IMG/VR virus record: IMGVR_UViG_3300042398_001307
Span: 24,250-88,249 of that record
Source: a virus
Length of the DNA: 64,000 nucleotides
Direction: 5' to 3' (one strand)
The notes below the pieces were generated by a model. It was given only the letters and a program-made list of their open reading frames with translations. It did not search any database and was not told where the DNA came from. The position numbers and the translations under genes are program-made. Below, piece after piece: positions 12,772 to 19,214 of the stretch (within the stretch, counting starts at the first letter, position 1; the number at the start of each line of letters is the position of its first letter).

Positions 12772-13146
12772 TTACCTCGCAAATCTTTTAGATTTTAACA
12801 ATGACGATAATTCTTTTTCAAATGAAAAAGGTTTATTATCTTCTGGTCTATCGTAAATATAATCTGGAACAATAATTCCAATACAAGTTAGAGCATTGTC
12901 TAAACTAGGTTCATTAAAAGTTGCCCAAGGCAAGTTATTCGAAGAATGTTTAAATAACCACAATAAACCATGCATTTGTTCACTAGTACCGCCATTCAAC
13001 ACATACATTGTTTTATGGGTCTCTGCCCAGTCTGTCAGTATTTCATTACCAGGGAAATTATTGTTGATTTCCTGTAAGCAATGTGCAGCTTGAATTCCAT
13101 GTTGTATGGAACTTAGGTACATATTTGTTAAAAAGTATCCTCTCAT
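12772..13146 (-). CDS. Hypothetical protein, possibly Pth2-like fold
   Basis: 124 residues from MRGYFLTNMYLSSIQHGIQAAHC. The N-terminal strand-helix (LSSIQHGIQAAHCLQEI) followed by HKTMYVLNGG and a TFNEPSLDNALTCIGIIVP block recalls the layout of Pth2-like proteins (start strand, AAxAxH helix), but the catalytic block is absent. It is adjacent to the true Pth2. The resemblance is weak. Confidence 0.5.
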   Translation of the reverse strand: MRGYFLTNMYLSSIQHGIQAAHCLQEINNNFPGNEILTDWAETHKTMYVLNGGTSEQMHGLLWLFKHSSNNLPWATFNEPSLDNALTCIGIIVPDYIYDRPEDNKPFSFEKELSSLLKSKRFAR

Positions 13147-13163
13147 ATATTCCTCTGTGTGTT

Positions 13164-13238
13164 TGGAGGTAACGGGTAGATTTGAACTACCGACCAACTC
13201 CGTATGAAGGAGCTGCACTACCACTGTGCTACGTTACC
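13164..13238 (-). tRNA. tRNA-Met(CAT), elongator-like (or Ile2)
   Basis: Acceptor GGTAACG/CGTTACC fully paired, anticodon arm CTCC-TTCATAC-GGAG, CCA encoded. The 1-72 pair is G-C, unlike the two initiator-like copies. An Ile-CAU (lysidine) role cannot be excluded. Confidence 0.9.
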
Positions 13239-13257
13239 ATTATATAAACTAATTAGG

Positions 13258-13331
13258 GGTGACCGATGGGACTTGAACCCATAAAAACCTGAATCACAAT
13301 CAGGATCGTCTACCAATTCCGACACGGCCAC
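13258..13331 (-). tRNA. tRNA-His(GTG)
   Basis: Acceptor GTGGCCG/CGGTCAC, anticodon arm CCTGA-TTGTGAT-TCAGG, T arm ATGGG-TTCAAGT-CCCAT. Leader and trailer continue as ACTAATTAGG/CCTAATTAGT, an extended stem. The expected G-1 is not encoded. Confidence 0.88.
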
Positions 13332-13347
13332 ACCTAATTAGTCTAAT

Positions 13348-13472
13348 TTTATATTAAAATGCATTAAACGAGGGAACACGAATGCTATACATTCTCCTGT
13401 CTCCGGCCCTCAAGCTTAACATCCTTCTGGCCAGTGATGTCAAGGTGACTGATTAATGCACTTTAATATAAA
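13348..13472 (-). ncRNA. Structured RNA with 20-bp terminal stem (R4)
   Basis: Ends TTTATATTAAAGTGCATTAA and its near-perfect complement close the element. Inside are GAATG-TATAG-CATTC, GAGGG/CCCTC and GGCC/GGCC stems. It has no tRNA T loop and no coding frame. It abuts R4b. Confidence 0.55.
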
Positions 13473-13583
13473 ATCATATAATAAAGCATACTACACGGAA
13501 TTGAACCGTCTTCATTCAAGCCAGGAGCTCAAACTGTGATCCACACAACGCTGATCAGACGCTAATATGCTTTATTATATGAT
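13473..13583 (-). ncRNA. tRNA-like RNA with 18-bp terminal stem (R4b)
   Basis: A perfect 18-bp terminal stem (ATCATATAATAAAGCATA and complement) encloses a T-arm-like ACGG-TTCAATT-CCGT near the 3' end, a TGTG/CACA hairpin and a GAGCTC segment. It resembles a tRNA with a stretched acceptor, but I cannot build a normal anticodon arm. It ends one base before tRNA-Lys. Confidence 0.5.
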
Positions 13584-13584
13584 T

Positions 13585-13660
13585 TGGTAGGACCGCCGAG
13601 ACTCGAACTCGAATTCCCGGATTAAAAGTCCGGTGTTCTAACCAATTGAACTACGATCCC
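13585..13660 (-). tRNA. tRNA-Lys(TTT)
   Basis: Acceptor GGGATCG/CGGTCCT, anticodon arm CCGGA-CTTTTAA-TCCGG, T loop TTCGAGT, CCA encoded. Confidence 0.95.
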
Positions 13661-13726
13661 AAATTTTCTTGCCTTCTTTTTCTGTTTTTGTCTTTCGTTT
13701 CATAATTATTTCCTATGTTGTTATAG

Positions 13727-13793
13727 CAGGATACGTTTTTACTAGTTGAATTAAAAGTTCAGTGTAAATTGTTTGCTGAATGTATCCTAAAAC
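13727..13793 (-). ncRNA. Minimal P1/CAGCA cassette N with Lys-TTT anticodon arm
   Basis: End helix AGGATAC/GTATCCT, ATTCAGCA, then hairpin TGAA-CTTTTAA-TTCA (anticodon TTT). It has its own promoter upstream and lies next to the ordinary tRNA-Lys. Confidence 0.65.
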
Positions 13794-13807
13794 TGTTTAT
13801 GCTGTTA

Positions 13808-13835
13808 ATTATACAGCATTTTTATACGTTGTCAA
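13808..13835 (-). promoter_or_regulatory. sigma70-type promoter
   Basis: TTGACA, 16 bp, TATAAT on the minus strand, directly before minimal cassette N. Confidence 0.9.
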
Positions 13836-14148
13836 TTATTTTATCTGGATATTGTGCATCACGGCGTTCAATTTCAGCATATGGACTGTATCCAGGCTGT
13901 AATTCCGTGATATTAGTAAATCCATTGGTTTCTGTAATCAAACTATCATTAGAATCGATAGAACCACGATATTTACTACCATAACTACCTTCTAATTTAC
14001 CAGTACTCGGATTAAGATCACCCCATTTAGTGTGATTACCACCGATAACTTCAATATAGTAAGTTTTACCAGTTCTGTATGAATAAACAACATGTCTACC
14101 GGTATCTTCAGTTTTTGTAAAAAATTTCTTTCGGGTTTCTTCGTCCAT
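13822..14148 (-). CDS. Hypothetical protein
   Basis: 108 residues, MDEETRKKFFTKTEDTGRH..., hydrophilic with a GKTYYIEVIGG strand, GDLNPSTGKLEGSYGSKYRGS and a tyrosine-rich GYSPYAEIERRDAQYP end. AGGAAAC lies before the start. No family recognised. Confidence 0.6.
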   Translation of the reverse strand: MDEETRKKFFTKTEDTGRHVVYSYRTGKTYYIEVIGGNHTKWGDLNPSTGKLEGSYGSKYRGSIDSNDSLITETNGFTNITELQPGYSPYAEIERRDAQYPDKIIDNV

Positions 14149-14166
14149 AATAGTTTCCTTTGTGTT

Positions 14167-14240
14167 TGGTGCCTCCTGATAGAATCGAACTACCGCAACC
14201 AGTGTGTAAGACTAGTGTTCTCCCATTAAACTAAGGAGGC
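14167..14240 (-). tRNA. tRNA-Val(TAC)
   Basis: Acceptor GCCTCCT/AGGAGGC, anticodon arm CTAGT-CTTACAC-ACTGG, T arm GGTAG-TTCGATT-CTATC, CCA encoded. Confidence 0.93.
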
Positions 14241-14241
14241 T

Positions 14242-14419
14242 AAAATTGGTGCTTTCTTATTCCCGGCTATCACAGAGGTTGCCACTTGTACTTCATGGTT
14301 CTCAACTTGCAGGTTCTGGCGGAACAGAATTCTCGTATTGCCAACGTGCTTTTGGTTCAAAGCATACCACCCGTGTGTATCACCACACTTCTTATCCTCT
14401 GGGTCAGAGTATCCGTTGA
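14242..14419 (-). ncRNA. Structured RNA with serial hairpins (R5)
   Basis: Four clear hairpins in series on the minus strand: CTCTG-ACC-CAGAG, GTGTG/CACAC, GCTTT/AAAGC, TTCTG/CAGAA. It is GC-richer than its surroundings. One frame is open for about 65 codons, but it has no start codon or ribosome site, so I favour a non-coding RNA. Confidence 0.45.
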
Positions 14420-14698
14420 TTAGACAGATCGTTCTTCAAGTACTTGTTGTTCCCATTTGCTTTTTAAATAGATTTTTTTACCATGCAACCAATATTCTTC
14501 TTCTGTGAAATTAGTAATAACAGCAGGGCCGTGTTCATTATGATATTTCCCATTTTGACAATAACAAGTTCTGCGGCCATCATATCTAATAATTGCTGGG
14601 CCATCTGTATTATGCGATACCCCATTCTTCATAAAAACTACTGTTGTATCAGATACGCTAATAGTGAGTTCAGGATTTTCTGGGTTAATATATTTCAT
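14420..14698 (-). CDS. MORN-variant repeat protein
   Basis: 92 residues from MKYINPENPELTISV with two degenerate repeats of the form G..HN.DGPA.I.Y.. : VSHNTDGPAIIRYDG and YHNEHGPAVI, then EEEYWLHGKKI. This is the YwqK-like or MORN-variant pattern common in large phages and giant viruses. The fold is a small beta meander; its partners are unknown. Confidence 0.65.
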   Translation of the reverse strand: MKYINPENPELTISVSDTTVVFMKNGVSHNTDGPAIIRYDGRRTCYCQNGKYHNEHGPAVITNFTEEEYWLHGKKIYLKSKWEQQVLEERSV

Positions 14699-14723
14699 AA
14701 TTACCAAATTGTAAAGTTAAAAT

Positions 14724-14799
14724 TGGTGCTACCGACTGGGATCGAACCAGTATAGCTGGATTTTCAGTCCAATGCATGAACCATCACTGCCACAGTAGC
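14724..14799 (-). tRNA. tRNA-Phe(GAA)
   Basis: Acceptor GCTACTG/CGGTAGC, anticodon arm TTGGA-CTGAAAA-TCCAG, T loop TTCGATC, CCA encoded. Confidence 0.93.
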
Positions 14800-14807
14800 A
14801 AAATTAT

Positions 14808-14866
14808 CAGGATACGCTTTTTCATTTTTCAAGAATGTTTTTTTAATTGCTGCATGTATCCTAAAA
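14808..14866 (-). ncRNA. Minimal P1/CAGCA cassette O with Ser-TGA anticodon arm
   Basis: End helix AGGATAC/GTATCCT, ATGCAGCA, then hairpin CATT-CTTGAAA-AATG (anticodon TGA). No other tRNA parts. A promoter lies 10 bp upstream. Confidence 0.65.
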
Positions 14867-14874
14867 CTGTGTAA

Positions 14875-14903
14875 ATTATAACGTATTATTTGAACATTTG
14901 CAA
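14875..14903 (-). promoter_or_regulatory. sigma70-type promoter
   Basis: TTGCAA, 17 bp, TATAAT on the minus strand, before minimal cassette O. The -35 differs from the usual TTGACA. Confidence 0.7.
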
Positions 14904-15416
14904 GATATTTTTCATAGCATCTGTATTACTATCCCATGTTTGTCCGCCAAATCGTCCGTATTCTATACGGTTATCAACAGACCATTTATTATAATAATCG
15001 GACAATTCACCATTGCATTCCAATAGTTCATCACCGTAATTAATTATCATTACATTAGGATTCATGCAATCACGAATTGAATAAACCTTCTCAAACGCTT
15101 CTTTAATACACATGCCATGTTGTATTAGTACTAGAATAGCAGTTGCTGTACTTCTACTAACACCAGCATGACAATGAATTAAAACTTTATCAGTATCAGT
15201 AAATGTTTTACTGAATTCTAAAATATTTTCAATATTTTGTAAAGTAGGATGTTGATATCCTTCTAATGGTACTTCAATATCATAAAATCTTTCTATATGA
15301 TGTGGAACATCACATTCAAATACAGGTGTAGTTGGATCAACAATGCTAATGACTTTAGTATGGGTTGGTGCCCATAAACTTGCTTCGTACAATCCTGATA
15401 TAGTTATATCTAACAT
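14886..15416 (-). CDS. Dual-specificity / tyrosine protein phosphatase
   Basis: 176 residues. The catalytic P-loop HCHAGVSRSTA (HCx5R) is intact near residue 82. A candidate general-acid Asp lies upstream in a YDIEVPLEGY segment. The enzyme removes phosphate from Tyr or Ser/Thr through a cysteinyl-phosphate intermediate. A kinase-like protein is encoded at 16847-17458, so reversible phosphorylation during infection is possible. The hairpin motif at 15430-15484 lies in its leader. Confidence 0.88.
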   Translation of the reverse strand: MLDITISGLYEASLWAPTHTKVISIVDPTTPVFECDVPHHIERFYDIEVPLEGYQHPTLQNIENILEFSKTFTDTDKVLIHCHAGVSRSTATAILVLIQHGMCIKEAFEKVYSIRDCMNPNVMIINYGDELLECNGELSDYYNKWSVDNRIEYGRFGGQTWDSNTDAMKNILQMFK

Positions 15417-15429
15417 TTTTTACCTCAAA

Positions 15430-15484
15430 AATTGGCGGGGCATAAATTGCTGTTAAAATCCTTGACAGGATTTATTTTGGCCCC
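15430..15484 (-). ncRNA. Hairpin carrying the P1/CAGCA motif in unpermuted order
   Basis: Minus strand: GGGGC, CAAAATA, AATCCT, GTCA, AGGATT, TTAACAGCA, ATTTAT, GCCCC. The same parts as in the cassettes occur (A-rich strand then NNNNCCUG; AGGNNNN then ACAGCA), but joined in one hairpin on a GGGGC/GCCCC stem. It lies between tRNA-Glu and the phosphatase start and may regulate that gene. Confidence 0.55.
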
Positions 15485-15492
15485 ATTATATT

Positions 15493-15567
15493 TGGCATTC
15501 CCTACGGGATTCGAACCCGTGACGACACCGTGAAAGGGTGTTGAGATAACCGCTTCTCCAAGGGAAT
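15493..15567 (-). tRNA. tRNA-Glu(TTC)
   Basis: Acceptor ATTCCCT/AGGGAAT, anticodon arm ACACC-CTTTCAC-GGTGT, T loop TTCGAAT, GCCA encoded. Confidence 0.94.
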
Positions 15568-15573
15568 AAAACT

Positions 15574-15688
15574 TTTATATAGAAACACACTCGTTTCTGA
15601 GCTTTCGGTATGTATGCCTACACTTTCGGATAGCCCCTGCGTCCAGTTGCTCAGTATCCCATTAACCGTGAATGTGTTTTTATATAAA
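15574..15688 (-). ncRNA. Structured RNA with long terminal stem (R6)
   Basis: Terminal stem TTTATATA.AAACACA and complement, an inner CTGAGC/GCTCAG stem, and two GAAA-containing loops. No coding frame. It lies between tRNA-Pro and tRNA-Glu. Confidence 0.5.
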
Positions 15689-15689
15689 T

Positions 15690-15768
15690 TGGTCTCCGTG
15701 GTAGGATTTGAACCTACGAATCCTCTCGATCCCAAATCGAGCGCTCTACCAAACTGAGCTACACGGAG
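15690..15768 (-). tRNA. tRNA-Pro(TGG)
   Basis: Acceptor CTCCGTG/CACGGAG, anticodon arm CTCGA-TTTGGGA-TCGAG, T loop TTCAAAT, CCA encoded. Confidence 0.95.
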
Positions 15769-15781
15769 ATAATTAAAAAAT

Positions 15782-15864
15782 TGGTGGAGAAGGTAGGAAT
15801 CGAACCTACTTGTCAGAGACGGGCGGGTTACAGCCGCTTGCCCTACCATTAGAGCATCTTCTCC
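15782..15864 (-). tRNA. tRNA-Tyr(GTA)
   Basis: Acceptor GGAGAAG/CTTCTCC, anticodon arm GCGG-CTGTAAC-CCGC, class II variable arm GTC-TCT-GAC, T loop TTCGATT, CCA encoded. Confidence 0.94.
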
Positions 15865-15865
15865 A

Positions 15866-16102
15866 TAATTTATAACACTCTCCCACTATGTGTTTTAGAC
15901 GGTTCGTATCCGAATAAAGAGTGTATATTAAAACATACTCACTTTAACTTGTCAAGAACCGTAATTCTTAATGCTGATCTAATATGTTTTAATATTTGCT
16001 AAGACATCCTTAGCTTGTCTATTGAAATTATCTCCAGAACCCCCTGCTTTCCGAAACTTTTTAAGTGTTTTCAGTGCCAGGTGCACCATTCACTGTGTAG
16101 AT
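15866..16102 (-). ncRNA. Promoter-proximal structured leader region (R7)
   Basis: Two RNA segments behind two promoters. The first contains TATTAAAACATA and a complement 45 nt later that straddles the second promoter. The second is closed by ACACTCT/AGAGTGT just before tRNA-Tyr. A 36-codon frame (15979-16089, MVHLALKTLKKF...) starts about six bases after the predicted transcript start without a ribosome site; I leave it uncalled. Confidence 0.4.
15927..15955 (-). promoter_or_regulatory. sigma70-type promoter
   Basis: TTGACA, 17 bp, TTTAAT on the minus strand, upstream of tRNA-Tyr and the rest of the array. Confidence 0.7.
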
Positions 16103-16131
16103 ATTATAATCTGTGTTACTGTGTCTGTCAA
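16103..16131 (-). promoter_or_regulatory. sigma70-type promoter, head of tRNA array
   Basis: TTGACA, 17 bp, TATAAT on the minus strand. It is the first promoter at the upstream end of the large array. Confidence 0.88.
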
Positions 16132-16160
16132 CTACTTTTTTAAGGAGTCTAAAACTAAAA

Positions 16161-16191
16161 AACCCTGAGAGTTTTCACTTTCAGGGTTCTT
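16161..16191 (-). terminator. Rho-independent terminator
   Basis: Minus strand AACCCTGA ... TCAGGGTT followed by TTTT. It separates the 46-residue gene at 16217 from the tRNA array promoter. Confidence 0.85.
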
Positions 16192-16216
16192 TGAAAAATT
16201 AACTTATAATATTAAA

Positions 16217-16357
16217 TTATGTCTTCAAAGAACCCTCTCGATACTCCGGTGTGCGATCATTATTAATTAAACTAAATACACACCATACAGACGCAATCGA
16301 GCCGCCTTTTAAGGTTGATTGTAGTTTAAATTGTTGATGTAATGATTGCATATCCAT
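16217..16357 (-). CDS. Hypothetical small protein
   Basis: 46 residues, MDMQSLHQQFKLQSTLKGG..., behind its own promoter (16409-16437) and before the terminator at 16161, so a single-gene transcript. GGAAAAT lies before the start. No family recognised. Confidence 0.6.
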   Translation of the reverse strand: MDMQSLHQQFKLQSTLKGGSIASVWCVFSLINNDRTPEYREGSLKT

Positions 16358-16408
16358 TTGTATCAATTTTCCTTTTATTCAATCAGTTGACCCCAACTGA
16401 TGTGATAT

Positions 16409-16437
16409 ATTATACTCTTACTTATCGTTATTGTCAA
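16409..16437 (-). promoter_or_regulatory. sigma70-type promoter
   Basis: TTGACA, 17 bp, TATAAT on the minus strand, for the 46-residue gene. Confidence 0.88.
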
Positions 16438-16512
16438 GAACTTTTTAAAATTCTTTTCCGGTTAAGTGAAAGTATTTATCATTTAACCGGAATTACTATC
16501 TAATATGTGTAT

Positions 16513-16540
16513 ATTTTAACATATTTTGTTTGTTTGTCAA
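16513..16540 (-). promoter_or_regulatory. sigma70-type promoter
   Basis: TTGACA, 16 bp, TAAAAT on the minus strand, just behind the stop of the 95-residue gene. It is tandem with the promoter at 16409. Confidence 0.75.
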
Positions 16541-16559
16541 GAACTACTTTTATTTATGT

Positions 16560-16847
16560 TTATTGTTTGACTGCCATAATTTTTTGTACTCTAAAGTATG
16601 GTTTTAAAACATTCATAAAAGTTTTAAAGCTGTATATCCCTTCACCAGGGCCTTCACCTTGAAAAACATTAGCATACCATGAATCTGGGTATTCTGCAAC
16701 AAAAAGATTACCATTTTTAGATTTTTTTACATGGGTTTTTACAAACTTCTGTAATTCAATTGGGATTTTAGTTCCAGTAAACCCACCAAGGTGGATGTTA
16801 ACTGCTGATGGTTTGTATCTATTTTCTATAATTTGATGTATTTTCAT
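16560..16847 (-). CDS. Hypothetical protein with possible capsid-targeting leader
   Basis: 95 residues. The N-terminus MKIHQIIENR fits the short leader seen on several genes here (M-K/R-x-x-E/Q, hydrophobic, then an I/L-x-E site), like T4 internal head proteins. The rest is basic with FVKTHVKKSKNG and a C-terminal VQKIMAVKQ. It overlaps the kinase-like gene by one base. Confidence 0.6.
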   Translation of the reverse strand: MKIHQIIENRYKPSAVNIHLGGFTGTKIPIELQKFVKTHVKKSKNGNLFVAEYPDSWYANVFQGEGPGEGIYSFKTFMNVLKPYFRVQKIMAVKQ

Positions 16848-17458
16848 TATGCTACCAATGGATCTATTATTACTGGGACATTACCACGCATCATTACATT
16901 TCCACTATGTAAATCTGGATATGCATTACTACTGAATACATTGCTGTAAAATAATGCATTTGCAATTTCATACATACCTGGATATTGTTGCATCATTCTT
17001 TTCACATCACTAGTCATTTCATAGTCAGGATCATAGTTTAAACTTATAAAGTATTCTTGAAATGTTTCTAATATCTTATCAACAATATTCCATTCTCCTG
17101 GAGAAATAGGTCTTAATTTTTCCAATTTAACTGCATATGAATCTGGTCCTATTTTAATAATAGGACCTAATCTTTTTGGAAGATTAGGATTGTTTTGATG
17201 TTTTTTAAAGTATTTATAAAACTGTAAGTATGCATCATCATGTTTAAAGACCTTATATATCCATGGATATGAAGGATGTTCATATGCAGAACCATATGAA
17301 CCAGTACCTAGATGTTTAAAGCCATACGTATCCATTATTGCTTCCCATTCTTCCAGTGTTGCATATAGAGGTTTATCCCTTATATCACCACCTAATATTT
17401 CTTTTGCTTTCTTATAAATATCAAATTTCTTATAACCAGTCAATTCATTTATTTTCAT
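16847..17458 (-). CDS. Protein-kinase-like protein
   Basis: 203 residues. A glycine-rich loop LGTGSYGSAYEHP (about residue 51) is followed by YKVFKHDD with a possible ATP-binding Lys. The C-terminal DLHSGNVMMRGNVPVIIDP corresponds to the kinase catalytic loop (D..xxN) and metal-binding D-P. The spacing is compact, as in phage or aminoglycoside-kinase-like folds. The N-terminus MKINELTGYKK may be a head-targeting leader, which would make it an injected enzyme; that is inference. It pairs in function with the phosphatase at 14.9 kb. Confidence 0.7.
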   Translation of the reverse strand: MKINELTGYKKFDIYKKAKEILGGDIRDKPLYATLEEWEAIMDTYGFKHLGTGSYGSAYEHPSYPWIYKVFKHDDAYLQFYKYFKKHQNNPNLPKRLGPIIKIGPDSYAVKLEKLRPISPGEWNIVDKILETFQEYFISLNYDPDYEMTSDVKRMMQQYPGMYEIANALFYSNVFSSNAYPDLHSGNVMMRGNVPVIIDPLVA

Positions 17459-17613
17459 ATGTAATTATCCATATATTATTCATTATTTATCATATCATGT
17501 AGAGGTGAACGGAGTTCACCTGGTCTTCGCTATCGCTCATCCCATATTCGCTAACGCTCTTAATTCAATAATGATAATAATCATAACATAATAATCAATT
17601 ATATACTATTCAT
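17459..17613. other. Intergenic, hairpin and short repeats
   Basis: Contains AGGTGAAC-GGA-GTTCACCT (perfect 8-bp hairpin) and two near-copies of TTCGCTAtCGCTC. There is no T run, so it is not an obvious terminator. No gene seen. Confidence 0.5.
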
Positions 17614-17778
17614 CTAGATTACGAGCACACTTTGCCTTAAGCAGGCAAAGTTAAAAAAATCTACTTCATCTGAGTTGACTTCGACTAGCATTACAACATT
17701 ACCGAGGCGGTCAGCCTGTACCTCTAGTTGCGTCTTTATCTGACGGCGGGTATATATACAAATGCCAGTTTCTTGCAT
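17614..17778 (-). CDS. Hypothetical 54-residue protein
   Basis: MQETGICIYTRRQIKTQLEV, then a VVMLVEVNSDEVDFF segment, ending with TAG. The composition looks protein-like (alternating hydrophobics, acidic patch). A 70-codon frame (17736-17948) overlaps its first codons in another phase, and I cannot tell which is used. No clear ribosome site. Confidence 0.35.
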   Translation of the reverse strand: MQETGICIYTRRQIKTQLEVQADRLGNVVMLVEVNSDEVDFFNFACLRQSVLVI

Positions 17779-18029
17779 ATATCCGTGTGGAATTTATCCA
17801 CTCTTTTAGCCTTAAATTTTCTCTCTTCAAATAGCAAAACCGGTTGTATGAAGGCATATCCGATCATCGTCCTGTTAAGGATAGTTGCTAAGTACTCCAT
17901 TACAGCGTGGAGATTAATGTCCAAGTGGCTTTTCTGCCCTATTTTCATTACACACGAAATAAACCTGTGCTAGTCATAACTGTACTATTGTGCCTGAAAA
18001 ATGTGCCTAAGAATTGCCTAATGAGATGT

Positions 18030-18058
18030 ATTATACTACAGACCTTTGAGATTGTCTA
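18030..18058 (-). promoter_or_regulatory. sigma70-type promoter
   Basis: TAGACA, 17 bp, TATAAT on the minus strand, in the gap before the region at 17.6-17.9 kb. Confidence 0.7.
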
Positions 18059-18069
18059 GCTTTATTTTA

Positions 18070-18606
18070 CTAATCGTAATCATCGTCATACGCAGATGGA
18101 TCATCATAATATTTGTAATATCCTTCATTTTCTTTTAATACTCTAATTTTGTCACCCATTTGTATTTGCAACATTGTTAAATGTGATTCTTTTAAAATGT
18201 CAGTGATGAACCATAACGTACCACAGCCGCCGCCGTATGTTTTGATTGGCCCGTGCTTGATACTGGTTTGCTGTAAACTTTCCCTAAGCAATGAACCATA
18301 TTCGGTTATGATTCTAGTAATACCTTTTTCACGATTCTTCAATCTAATTTTATCGTGTTCTGTAAGTTGTGTAATAATAGCAGTATTGCTATCATCGATC
18401 AGTAGCAAGCAATCTTTTATTTTAATCGATCCTTTGGTATGACTAGAATCGGGTCTTTCACGAGTTGACCATTTTACATTACACTCTACGTGATCTACGT
18501 AATAAGAAGTACCCTTTGTTGTTATTATCCACATCGGTATACTACTATCTTCTAAATGTTTCTTATTAAAATGAAATAATAAATCATCACACTCTAATTC
18601 TATCAT
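18070..18606 (-). CDS. Hypothetical protein
   Basis: 178 residues from MIELECDDLLFHFNKKHL, the ATG with AAGGAAA in front. Beta-rich with a GGGCGTLWFITD segment and an acidic tyrosine-rich tail (YYKYYDDPSAYDDDYD). Upstream lies the terminator of the preceding gene. No family recognised. Confidence 0.6.
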   Translation of the reverse strand: MIELECDDLLFHFNKKHLEDSSIPMWIITTKGTSYYVDHVECNVKWSTRERPDSSHTKGSIKIKDCLLLIDDSNTAIITQLTEHDKIRLKNREKGITRIITEYGSLLRESLQQTSIKHGPIKTYGGGCGTLWFITDILKESHLTMLQIQMGDKIRVLKENEGYYKYYDDPSAYDDDYD

Positions 18607-18633
18607 AATTTTTCCTTGAATAATTTTTGGCAT

Positions 18634-18682
18634 AAAAAAACCCAAGCCATCTTGATTGCTCAAGACAGTACTTGGGTAAAAA
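18634..18682 (-). terminator. Rho-independent terminator
   Basis: Minus strand ACCCAAG ... CTTGGGT followed by seven T, with an inner TCTTGA/TCAAGA hairpin, behind the 18730-19092 gene. Confidence 0.85.
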
Positions 18683-18729
18683 AGGAGTTTTTTAAATTTT
18701 TAAAAAATCTTGTAATCTACAACATGATA

Positions 18730-19092
18730 TTAGATCAAAGATTTATATAATGAACCAGACAATTGGAAGTTTGATTTCCAGCCCCATTCATCTAACACTA
18801 ACTGGTTAAAAGTTGTGTCATCTAACTCAATAATATCTTCGATACTCAATTCGAGCATTCTGATAGCACGGGTGTAGCTTTGTTCATACGAATTGGGAAC
18901 TGCTGGCAAGTTTTTAACTTTTGCAATGCTATCTAATTCACCGGTATTAACCAGTTTCAAGTTATTTTTAGTGATAACTACAACTGCTTTTTTAAAATCT
19001 TCGACAGATTCGATATATTCAGCAATGTGTTTTTCTTTGTTTTCACGAACTACTGCTAGTAATTCTTCTCTTTTGATTTTTACTGTTTTCAT
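18730..19092 (-). CDS. Hypothetical protein
   Basis: 120 residues from MKTVKIKREELLAVVREN. Helical, with AEYIESVEDFKKAVVVITKNN and a LDEWGWKSNFQLSGSLYKSLI C-terminus. This type of small protein is common in T4-like genomes, from memory only. The function is unknown. Confidence 0.6.
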   Translation of the reverse strand: MKTVKIKREELLAVVRENKEKHIAEYIESVEDFKKAVVVITKNNLKLVNTGELDSIAKVKNLPAVPNSYEQSYTRAIRMLELSIEDIIELDDTTFNQLVLDEWGWKSNFQLSGSLYKSLI

Positions 19093-19131
19093 AACATTAT
19101 TTTCAATGTTTCTCATAATAAAATGGAATAG

Positions 19132-19206
19132 TGGTGCGCTTGATGGGATTCGAACCCATTATCGTAAGTTTTAGAGGCTTTTGCTATACCAAGCAGCTTC
19201 AAGCGC
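19132..19206 (-). tRNA. tRNA with CTA anticodon (amber-suppressor-like)
   Basis: Acceptor GCGCTTG/CAAGCGC perfect, T arm ATGGG-TTCGAAT-CCCAT perfect, CCA encoded. The loop that keeps U33 and A37 is CTCTAAA, anticodon CTA, which would read UAG. The anticodon stem is weak (three pairs, mismatches at 27-43 and 31-39). An Arg-TCT reading would need C33. It may be a suppressor or a decaying tRNA. Confidence 0.6.
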
Positions 19207-19214
19207 GAAATTAT

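Noticed and set aside
13666-13710. Short basic peptide frame (MKRKTKTEKEG...) starting upstream of tRNA-Lys
   Set aside because: AGGAAA precedes an ATG, but the frame runs through tRNA-Lys, so it is not a credible gene.
15502-15849. Long frames crossing tRNA-Glu, R6 and tRNA-Pro (and similar frames at 4314, 9653 upstream part, 11564)
   Set aside because: They translate tRNA genes and structured RNAs; shadows only.
15979-16089. 36-codon frame MVHLALKTLKKF...
   Set aside because: It begins about six bases after the predicted transcript start without a ribosome site and ends inside a paired region; kept only as a note in R7.
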